Assembly: GCA_027858325.1 (NCBI GenBank)
Contig: JAQICU010000243.1
Coordinates: 1-10,602, forward strand
DNA: 10,602 nt
From: Candidatus Cloacimonadota bacterium
GTDB taxonomy: Bacteria > Cloacimonadota > Cloacimonadia > Cloacimonadales > TCS61
Direction of reading: 5' to 3'
Both the position numbers and the translations under genes were made by a program. Shown piece after piece: positions 1 to 6,298 of the stretch. The notes under the pieces were generated by a model. The model saw only the letters and a list, made by a program, of their open reading frames with translations, was not told the origin of the DNA and did no database searches. The stretch's first letter is position 1; every line of letters begins with the position of its first letter.

Positions 1-1826
1 ATGTCTGACACTATATAATCAATGCCAACAATTTTAGCAATCGCATTGGCAGTAATTTTATTATCTCCGGTCAACATTACAGTTGGAAGTCCCATTGTAC
101 GTAATTCGGAAATTGCAGAAACCGAGTCATCTTTGATTGTATCGGCTACAGCTATTAAGCCAATAATTTTATCATCATAGCCAATGATCATTACCGTTTT
201 TGCTTGCTTCTCAAGAGGTTTTATTTTCTTCTCAATTATGTCGATATTTATCCTTTTCTCATCGAATAATTTCTTATTACCGATTAAGATAACCTTATTC
301 TGAATTTTCCCTGAAATTCCTTTACCTGAAATTGCTTTGAAATCTTCTACAGGAAATAACTCCAGTTTTTCAGTATTAGCTTTCTTCTTGATCGCAGAAG
401 ACAGTGGATGTTCCGAACCTGCTTCAATACTGGCTGCAAATTGGAGAAGAGCATTTTCAGAAATATTCAATGACACAATATCTGTGACTTCCGGTTTTCC
501 TTTGGTGATAGTCCCGGTTTTATCGAAAACAATTACTTTTACCTGTTTCATGGTTTGAATCGCTGCACCTTTGCGGATCAGGATTCCTCGCTGAGCTCCC
601 ATTCCGCTTCCAACCATCAAAGCAGTTGGTGTGGCTAATCCTAAAGCGCAGGGACAAGCAATAACCAGCACGGCAACTGTAGCAAAAACAGCTTGAGTAA
701 TGATGCTCAATTCAGGATTTACCCAGGGTAGGAAGCTACTCGCCCAGAGTAATACCTGTTGGAATTGCTGATTGAAAACCAACCATGAAATAAATGTCAG
801 AATAGCCAATATCAGAACGATCGGAACAAATATCCCCGTAACTTTATCTGCAAATTCCTGGATCGGAACTTTGGAGCCCTGAGTTTCTTCAACCATTTTT
901 ATGATCTGTGAGAGAAATGTATCTTTCCCGATTTTAGTAGCTTTCACCTTGATCATACCACTTTGATTTATGGTTGCTCCCAACACTTTATCTCCAATCC
1001 TCTTTTTAACCGGCATCGATTCACCTGTTGCCATTGATTCATCTATCGATGTTTTCCCATTGATGATCTCACCATCCGTCGGAACCTTGGAACCGGGTTT
1101 AATTAGCATTATATCACCGATTATTACTTCTTCTATGGGAATTTCGATCTCTGAATTATTTCGTATCACAATGGCAGTTTTCGCACCTAATTCCAAGAGT
1201 TTACGAATTGCCTGCGAAGCTTTTCCTTTTGCTTTTGATTCGATGTATCTACCTGTAAGGTGAAATGCCATAATCATAGCCGAAACTCCAGCAAAACTGG
1301 CAATCGGTAAGAAAAATCGCAATGGACCAGTGATAAATGCAGCTCCCGTTCCCAATGCTATCAACACATCCATATTGGCAGAACCGTGAGTAACAGATCT
1401 GTAGGCAGAATTGTAAGTTTTTCTTCCGATGATGAATAAGACGGGAATTGCCAGCAAGATCATTCCCAAATGAAATACCGTTTCATTGGGAAACATCTTG
1501 TTAAGAAGCATTTCTGGAATCATCCATATAGCAATCGGAATGGTAAATAACCAGGCTCCTATCATCTTCTTTCGTGCCAATTCAAATTCTGTCAGTTCTT
1601 TATCTTTTTTTTGTTCCTCTACAACTTCATAACCTGAATTTTGAACTGCTAATGTGAGTTGGTCATAATTTGCCAAATCAGGATCAAACTTAACTGTTGC
1701 CTTCTCAGTGGCAATGTTCACGTTAGCAAAGTTCACTCCATCCACTTTTTTAAGAGCTTTTTCTACAGAGTTTGCACAACTTGCGCAGGTCATTCCTCCG
1801 ATTTTCATAGTTTTTATCTTGATCAT
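1..1826 (-). CDS. copA: Copper-translocating P1B-type ATPase CopA, C-terminus beyond window
   Basis: Inner-membrane ATPase that exports Cu(I) from cytoplasm to periplasm. The frame is open for 608 codons from the ATG at 1826 to the window edge. Residues 11-17 are GMTCASC, the copper site of a single N-terminal HMA domain. TGE of the actuator domain is at 267-269. The membrane metal site CPC is at 391-393, followed by ALGLATP. The phosphorylated Asp is D435 in DKTGT, the SEHPL motif of the nucleotide-binding domain is at 471-475, and TGDN is at 586-589. The CPC motif and HMA domain indicate a monovalent copper/silver pump (family knowledge). The start has a GAGAGGG ribosome site at 1831-1837. 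The missing end, about 130 residues by family length, should hold GDGxND and the last two membrane helices. It is the last visible gene of the operon, 42 bp after the SHOCT gene. Confidence 0.96.
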   Translation of the reverse strand, partial: MIKIKTMKIGGMTCASCANSVEKALKKVDGVNFANVNIATEKATVKFDPDLANYDQLTLAVQNSGYEVVEEQKKDKELTEFELARKKMIGAWLFTIPIAIWMIPEMLLNKMFPNETVFHLGMILLAIPVLFIIGRKTYNSAYRSVTHGSANMDVLIALGTGAAFITGPLRFFLPIASFAGVSAMIMAFHLTGRYIESKAKGKASQAIRKLLELGAKTAIVIRNNSEIEIPIEEVIIGDIMLIKPGSKVPTDGEIINGKTSIDESMATGESMPVKKRIGDKVLGATINQSGMIKVKATKIGKDTFLSQIIKMVEETQGSKVPIQEFADKVTGIFVPIVLILAILTFISWLVFNQQFQQVLLWASSFLPWVNPELSIITQAVFATVAVLVIACPCALGLATPTALMVGSGMGAQRGILIRKGAAIQTMKQVKVIVFDKTGTITKGKPEVTDIVSLNISENALLQFAASIEAGSEHPLSSAIKKKANTEKLELFPVEDFKAISGKGISGKIQNKVILIGNKKLFDEKRINIDIIEKKIKPLEKQAKTVMIIGYDDKIIGLIAVADTIKDDSVSAISELRTMGLPTVMLTGDNKITANAIAKIVGIDYIVSD

Positions 1827-1868
1827 ATTTCCCTCTCATACAATCCATTTTCTTTTCTACAAGTTATC

Positions 1869-2159
1869 TCATCCCAGATTCTTTTTCATGTTTTCAAATT
1901 CTTCTATAGAAATTTCACCTTTTGCATAACGGATTTTCAATATTTCAAAAGCATCAGAATTTTTTTTCTCTGATTTTGTGAAAAACTTTAGGAATAGTAT
2001 AGCAAAAAGTAAAACAAAAGGAATCACAATCCACCACAAAAGATGAAATCCACCCCAATTACCCATCATATGTCCACCGTCATACATATTGTTCCCATTT
2101 GCATTTAATGCCAAAGGAATAATCGATATAATTATGATTATCCAGATATAGCGTCTCAT
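1869..2159 (-). CDS. Small SHOCT-domain membrane protein (96 aa)
   Basis: Predicted small inner-membrane protein of unknown function. Residues 4-20 are a very hydrophobic signal or first membrane segment. Residues 24-37 are rich in Met, His, Gly and Asn (MYDGGHMMGNWGG), a plausible soft-metal ligand patch. A second membrane segment spans about 39-62. A C-terminal SHOCT domain (about 68-96) contains the typical ILKIRYAKGEISIEEFENMK helix-turn-helix-like signature. SHOCT is a short C-terminal oligomerisation-type domain, and small SHOCT membrane proteins are often seen beside copper genes (family knowledge). The AAAGGAGAT ribosome site is at 2165-2173, inside the preceding 43-residue gene, whose TGA overlaps this ATG, so translational coupling is likely. 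Its SHOCT end is paralogous to the protein at 2304-2471. Confidence 0.85.
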   Translation of the reverse strand: MRRYIWIIIIISIIPLALNANGNNMYDGGHMMGNWGGFHLLWWIVIPFVLLFAILFLKFFTKSEKKNSDAFEILKIRYAKGEISIEEFENMKKNLG

Positions 2160-2287
2160 TTTTTATCTCCTTTGTGTGATTTATTCAAATCGCAGCAATC
2201 AGCACGTTTACTGCCATATTGCTCTTGGTTTTCTTTGGTAAGCCTTTCTAAAAAGGCATTCCATGATTTTTTAATTTTTTTAAACAT
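2156..2287 (-). CDS. 43-residue Cys-Cys protein, LDCC-motif-like putative metal binder
   Basis: A very short gene. The ATG at 2287 has a strong GGAGGTT ribosome site at 2291-2297, and the TGA at 2158-2156 overlaps the next gene's ATG (ATGA). The product begins MFKKIKKSWNAFLERLTKEN, is basic and probably helical at the N-terminus, and ends with a Cys-Cys pair in ADCCDLNKS (residues 29-37). I recall a family of tiny proteins with this layout (aromatic/basic helix, then LDCC) called putative metal-binding proteins and found near metal-resistance genes. Here the Leu is Ala. The vicinal cysteines, strong ribosome site, tight packing and operon context support a real gene. A role as a cytoplasmic copper ligand or small chaperone is inference only. 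Confidence 0.75.
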   Translation of the reverse strand: MFKKIKKSWNAFLERLTKENQEQYGSKRADCCDLNKSHKGDKK

Positions 2288-2303
2288 GATAACCTCCAGT
2301 TTT

Positions 2304-2471
2304 TTAACTTAGGTTTTGTTTCATTTCATCAAATTCATCTTTAGAAATTTCACCTTTTGCATAACGGAGCTTTAAAATATCTAAAGGTGACTTTTCCGTT
2401 TTGTTTATATCTATTTTATCTTTAAAAATGAAATAAATTATAATGATTATTAATAATGGTAATAAAAACAT
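2304..2471 (-). CDS. Short SHOCT-domain membrane-anchored protein (55-56 aa)
   Basis: Small single-span protein: a hydrophobic segment at residues 2-16 is followed by a short charged linker and a C-terminal SHOCT domain, LDILKLRYAKGEISKDEFDE plus about 7 residues. Two consecutive ATG codons exist at 2474 and 2471. The AAGGAGG site at 2476-2482 leaves only 1 nt before the first and 4 nt before the second, so I chose 2471. The stop lies 16 bp before the 43-residue gene, and the ribosome site directly abuts the DUF302 stop. Its SHOCT-coding DNA shares an identical 27-nt run with the downstream 96-residue SHOCT gene (2342-2368 versus 1907-1933), so the two probably arose by duplication. Unlike that protein, it has no Met/His patch. 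Function unknown. Confidence 0.8.
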   Translation of the reverse strand: MFLLPLLIIIIIYFIFKDKIDINKTEKSPLDILKLRYAKGEISKDEFDEMKQNLS

Positions 2472-2483
2472 CATTCCTCCTTA

Positions 2484-2870
2484 TTAGATAGAATCGAACA
2501 TTTTTTTTAATCGAGATTCTACATCGTGAGATATCGAACTCAATTTTTCATTCTTGATCATCGACATAGCAATAGTTGGTTTGATAATACTCACTGCGGT
2601 TTTGTCACCCTTTTCGTAAACGATCATATTACAGGGCAACATTAATCCAATATTCTGTTCTGCTTGGATAGATTTTAAAGCACTGGAAGGATCACACAAT
2701 CCGATAATCATATAGTTTGCAAACTCTATTCCCAACTTCTCTTTAAATTTTTCCTTCATATCTATTTTAGTTATGATCCCGAAACCTTGTTCCTTTACTT
2801 TTTCAGGAATTTGTTTTACAATTTCTTCAAAAGAAACGTTCAATTCTTTGTAAAATCCATAATTGATCAT
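2484..2870 (-). CDS. DUF302-family protein
   Basis: A 128-residue soluble protein matching the DUF302 pattern: GLCDPSSALKSIQAEQNIGLMLPCNMIVYE at about 57-86, then a second strand pair ending near KPTIAM. Two cysteines, C59 and C80, lie in these conserved blocks. DUF302 proteins are small α/β proteins without assigned biochemistry and are often found near metal efflux or sulfur genes (family knowledge). No signal peptide is seen, so it is probably cytoplasmic. The start at 2870 is chosen over the in-frame ATG at 2954 for two reasons. AAGGAG lies 7 nt upstream of 2870, and the extra 28 residues would be a Lys/Arg/Asn-rich stretch read from dispersed-repeat DNA overlapping cusA. A link to copper rests on the operon only. 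Confidence 0.9.
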   Translation of the reverse strand: MINYGFYKELNVSFEEIVKQIPEKVKEQGFGIITKIDMKEKFKEKLGIEFANYMIIGLCDPSSALKSIQAEQNIGLMLPCNMIVYEKGDKTAVSIIKPTIAMSMIKNEKLSSISHDVESRLKKMFDSI

Positions 2871-2919
2871 AATTTTCTCCTTTTTTTTAACTAAGGTTTT
2901 CTTAATCTTATTTCTTTTA

Positions 2920-5900
2920 TTATTCCTCGTTCGATATTGGGTATTCTTTTTCATTATCCGTGTTTATCTGTGTGAATCCATGAGCTAATATCTCTCTTCT
3001 CTTCCACAAATAATAAATTGTTGGAAGTAAAATCAGTGTCATTACAGCAGATGATACCAATCCACCGACCATTGGAGCGGCAATTCTTTTCATTACGCGG
3101 ATTCCGGTTGACGTTCCGAACATAATAGGCATGAGTCCTATGACATCAGTTGCAACGGTCATTAGTATCGGTCTTACACGTTCTGCAGAACCTTCCATAA
3201 TTGACGTTTTCAAATCTGCGAGAGTATTCAATTTTCCAGAAGATTTCCAACGATTAAATGCTTCATCGAGATATACCAGAAGCACAACTCCGTTCTCAGC
3301 TGCCAGGCCTGCCAGAGCTATAAATCCTACACCGACAGCTACTGAAAAATTGTAGCCTGCAAAATACATTAACCAGATCCCACCAACCAGAGCAAAGGGA
3401 ACAGTAATCATCATTATCAGGCTCTCTGAGATATTCCTGAAGTTCATAATTAAAATTAAAAAAATGAGAGCCAATGTAATTGGAACGACTATCTTCAAAC
3501 GCTTTGCTGCTCTTTGCATATATTCAAATTGACCAGACCAAACGATTGAAACACCGTTCGGGATTTTCACATTTTTACTGATAAGTTCTTTAGCGCTTTT
3601 CACAAAACCACCAACATCGGATATGTTCAAATCCACGTATATCCAGGCTGTTCTTCTGGCATTTTCACTTTTTATCATTGGTGGTCCCTTAACGATTTTG
3701 ATATCTGCAACCTGTCCTAAAGGAACTGCATATCCTTTAGGATTAGTAATAGTCAATCTCTCTAATTTTTCGATATTATTTCTCAATTCCCTAGGATAGC
3801 GTACGTTTATCGGATACCTTTCTAATCCCTCAACAACCCAACTAACGTTCATTCCGCCAACTGCACTTTTGATTACGTCCTGAATATCTCCAATGAGTAA
3901 GCCTTCGCGAGCTGCTCTTTCTCTGTCTATATCTATATCAATGAAATTTCCACCTGTAACACGTTCCGAATAGGCAGAAAGGACATCAGGTAGCGGACGT
4001 AAAAGTGCTTCAATTTGCTTACCGATCTCGGAAAGCTGCTCCAGATCTTCGCCCATCAATTTTATTCCCACCGGTGTTTTGATACCTGTAGCCAGCATAT
4101 CTATTCGCGTTATTATCGGCATTGTCCAACTGTTAGTGAGCCCTGGGAATTGAACCATTTCATCCAACTCTTTAATAATGTCTTCGATGGTTTTTCCTTT
4201 TGGCCACTCCTTTTTATCGGCAAGAGTTATAGTGGTTTCAATCATCGAAAGCGGTGCAGGATCTGTAGAAGTATCAGCTCTTCCGATCTTACCGAGTGTA
4301 TGAACAACTTGAGGATGAGATGCTATGAGTTTATCTGTCTGTTGCAAAAGCTCTTTAGCTTTGGTTATGCTGATCCCTGGTGGAGTTGTGGGCATATACA
4401 GCAGATCACCTTCGTTCAGAGCCGGCATGAATTCCGAGCCGAGTTGAACAAAAGGAATAAGGGTTGTTATCAATACAACACCAGCGAAGATCAAAACTAT
4501 CATCGGAAAACGCAGCACGAAACGGATAATCGGTTTATAGAGTTTAATAAAGAAACTACTGATCGGATTATCCTTTTCTTTGCGGATCTTTCCTTTTACA
4601 AAATAGAACATCAACACAGGAATAATGGTTATTGCCAACAATGCCGAAGCTCCCATAGCAAATGTTTTGGTTAGAGCAAGAGGTGTGAATAATCTTCCTT
4701 CCTGCTGCTGAAGTGTGAACACTGGCAAAAAACTGATTGTAACAATTAGAAGCGAAAAGAAAAGTGCAGGACCAACTTCCTTAGCGGCTTTCAGCACAAG
4801 TTCCGGATGCGAAGTATCGGAGAAACGCTCGCGTTGTTTATGAAGATTTTCCACCATCACAATGGAAGCGTCAACCATCACTCCGATGGCAATGGCGATA
4901 CCTCCCAAACTCATAATATTTGCCGAAATCCCGAATAAATTCATAATGATGAAACTGATTAGAATTCCAACAGGTAAAGAGAAAATAGCTACAAGAGCAG
5001 AACGGAGATGAAGTAGAAACAGTATAGAAACTAAAGCTACAGCCAGCATTTGCAAAAGAAGTGTGCTTTTGAGTGTGTCGATAGAACGCTGTATCAAGCT
5101 CGATCGATCGTAAGAAGTATGGATTTCTACTCCTTCCGGCAAACCGCTTTCCAATTCCTTAAGTTTTGCTTTTACATCTTTTATCACGGACATCGCATTT
5201 TCTCCGTAACGCATAACCACAATTCCCGAAACCGCTTCACCTTCACCATTCATTTCGATGATCCCTCGACGTAATTCGGGTCCAATATGAATATCCGCAA
5301 CCTGCGATAGTAAAATGGGAATTTTGGTTTGACTATCGTATCCGATGGGGATGGTTTTCAAATCCTCAATCGACGAAATATATCCCTTTGCACGGATCAT
5401 ATATTCCGATTCACCCATTTCTATCAGTTTACCACCAACATCATTATTGGAGCGTTTTATCGCCATATTCACTTTCTGCAAACTGATATTGTAAGCGCGC
5501 AACTTTTCGGGATCTACTTCCACCTGATATTGTTTTACATATCCACCAGCACTTGCGACTTCCGAAACTCCCGAAACTGACATCAGCTCATACCGAAGAT
5601 ACCAATCCTGTATGGAGCGCAATTCCTGCAGATCGTGCCTGTCTGATGTTAGTGAGTACATATAGACCCAGCCGACTCCTGTTGCGTCGGGACCAAGCTG
5701 AACATTCACATCTTTGGGCAAATTTCCTTGTGCTACGTTCAGATATTCCAACACACGAGAGCGAGCCCAATAAATATCTGTTCCATCTTCAAAGATCACA
5801 TAGACCATCGAAAATCCGAAAAAGGAATACCCTCGAACACTCTTGGCATACGGAACAGAAAGCATCGCAGAAGTAAGCGGATACGTAACCTGCTCTTCCA

Positions 5901-6081
5901 CAACTTGCGGTCCTTGACCCGGGAATTTACTGAAGATTATAACTTGCACATCAGATAGATCAGGAATCGCATCAATGGCTGTATTGTTCATAGACCAAAT
6001 ACCAATTCCTATGATTACAAATGTAAAAATAATAATAAAGACCCTGTTTTTAACGGAAAATTCTATAATTTTATTCAACAT
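2920..6081 (-). CDS. cusA: Cu(I)/Ag(I) efflux RND permease, CusA-type
   Basis: Inner-membrane proton-driven pump of the heavy-metal-efflux RND family and core of the CusCBA complex. It has 1053 residues counted from ATG 6081, normal for the family. Transmembrane helix 1 is at about 14-29, and two large periplasmic loops and two helix bundles follow. The proton-relay Asp is D404 in MVDASIVMVEN. The three methionines that hold Cu(I)/Ag(I) in E. coli CusA (M573, M623, M672) are all present as M563 (YMPTTPPG), M613 (APLSMIETT) and M662 (TRIDMLATGIK). This favours copper/silver over Zn/Co/Cd pumps. ATG 6081 has AGGTG 6 nt upstream and gives the usual MLNKIIEFSVKNR start. An in-frame GTG at 6090 is an alternative, adding three residues. 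The last ~20 residues (HGFTQINTDNEKEYPISNEE) are read from dispersed-repeat DNA and are not family sequence. Confidence 0.97.
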   Translation of the reverse strand: MLNKIIEFSVKNRVFIIIFTFVIIGIGIWSMNNTAIDAIPDLSDVQVIIFSKFPGQGPQVVEEQVTYPLTSAMLSVPYAKSVRGYSFFGFSMVYVIFEDGTDIYWARSRVLEYLNVAQGNLPKDVNVQLGPDATGVGWVYMYSLTSDRHDLQELRSIQDWYLRYELMSVSGVSEVASAGGYVKQYQVEVDPEKLRAYNISLQKVNMAIKRSNNDVGGKLIEMGESEYMIRAKGYISSIEDLKTIPIGYDSQTKIPILLSQVADIHIGPELRRGIIEMNGEGEAVSGIVVMRYGENAMSVIKDVKAKLKELESGLPEGVEIHTSYDRSSLIQRSIDTLKSTLLLQMLAVALVSILFLLHLRSALVAIFSLPVGILISFIIMNLFGISANIMSLGGIAIAIGVMVDASIVMVENLHKQRERFSDTSHPELVLKAAKEVGPALFFSLLIVTISFLPVFTLQQQEGRLFTPLALTKTFAMGASALLAITIIPVLMFYFVKGKIRKEKDNPISSFFIKLYKPIIRFVLRFPMIVLIFAGVVLITTLIPFVQLGSEFMPALNEGDLLYMPTTPPGISITKAKELLQQTDKLIASHPQVVHTLGKIGRADTSTDPAPLSMIETTITLADKKEWPKGKTIEDIIKELDEMVQFPGLTNSWTMPIITRIDMLATGIKTPVGIKLMGEDLEQLSEIGKQIEALLRPLPDVLSAYSERVTGGNFIDIDIDRERAAREGLLIGDIQDVIKSAVGGMNVSWVVEGLERYPINVRYPRELRNNIEKLERLTITNPKGYAVPLGQVADIKIVKGPPMIKSENARRTAWIYVDLNISDVGGFVKSAKELISKNVKIPNGVSIVWSGQFEYMQRAAKRLKIVVPITLALIFLILIMNFRNISESLIMMITVPFALVGGIWLMYFAGYNFSVAVGVGFIALAGLAAENGVVLLVYLDEAFNRWKSSGKLNTLADLKTSIMEGSAERVRPILMTVATDVIGLMPIMFGTSTGIRVMKRIAAPMVGGLVSSAVMTLILLPTIYYLWKRREILAHGFTQINTDNEKEYPISNEE
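2928..2946. repeat. Dispersed repeat fragment, GATATTGG(G/A)TATTC type
   Basis: This 19-nt stretch (plus strand CGTTCGATATTGGGTATTC) matches 16 of 19 bases of 6272-6290 (TGTTAGATATTGGATATTC). It encodes the last residues of CusA, PISNE. I recognise the type as a short repeat common in intergenic DNA of some uncultured bacteria. No function known. Confidence 0.55.
2959..2984. repeat. 10-nt periodic CGTG/CACG repeat inside the cusA 3' end
   Basis: Two and a half units in register every 10 nt on the plus strand: CGTGTTTATC, TGTGTGAATC, CATGAG. It is the same kind of element as 7791-7820. It is translated as HGFTQINTD at the CusA C-terminus, beyond the conserved last helix (YYLWKRRE). Confidence 0.6.
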
Positions 6082-6170
6082 ATATTGCACCTGATTCCTT
6101 GTTCCATTGTTCTAGATTGGAATATAAATATTGTCGTTAGTGGAGTAGAAATGCTATTATAATTTGCTAT

Positions 6171-6195
6171 CCTTCGACTCCGCTCAGGATGTCAG
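6171..6195. repeat. Dispersed repeat in the cusB-cusA gap, CTTCGACTCCGCTCAGGATG type
   Basis: The 217-bp stretch 6082-6298 between cusB and cusA holds no convincing gene. This part (plus strand CCTTCGACTCCGCTCAGGAT, then GTCAG) matches a short dispersed repeat I recognise from many environmental bacterial genomes. Next to it on the minus strand is a perfect TATAAT (6161-6156) without a recognisable -35 element, a weak candidate for an internal cusA promoter. A 6-bp hairpin (TTTGCT, 5-nt loop, AGCAAA) lies near 6205-6222, with no T tract. Confidence 0.5.
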
Positions 6196-6271
6196 TATAT
6201 TGTTTGCTTTCGTAGCAAAAGTGATTTGATATTTTTTAACATCTTCTTTTCCTTCTTCATTGGACATTCAG

Positions 6272-6290
6272 TGTTAGATATTGGATATTC
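6272..6290. repeat. Dispersed repeat just downstream of cusB, GATATTGGATATTC type
   Basis: Partner of 2928-2946, sharing 16 of 19 bases and lying 9 bp beyond the cusB stop codon. The surrounding bases 6259-6292 (ATTGGACATTCAGTG and onward) look like a fuller copy of the same element. Both copies sit at the 3' end of an operon gene. Confidence 0.55.
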
Positions 6291-6298
6291 ATCTTTCA

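Noticed and set aside
1..1826. CopA as a truncated pseudogene
   Set aside because: The frame is intact with all visible motifs; it is cut only by the window edge.
2871..2954. 28-residue N-terminal extension of the DUF302 protein (start at 2954)
   Set aside because: Lys/Arg/Asn-rich translation of repeat DNA overlapping cusA; the ATG at 2870 has a good ribosome site and fits the family length.
4015..4674. 219-codon open frame on the plus strand, opposite cusA
   Set aside because: It lies wholly antisense to a strongly conserved pump gene, has odd composition (Cys, His, Arg rich) and no ribosome site.
6200..6225. Hairpin TTTGCT/AGCAAA as a terminator between cusB and cusA
   Set aside because: Only 6 bp, AT-rich, with no T tract on either side; termination before cusA would also make little sense.
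6215..6260. 22-codon minus-strand frame beginning MKKEKKMLKN in the cusB-cusA gap
   Set aside because: Starts inside a dispersed repeat, is very short and lacks a recognisable family or ribosome site.
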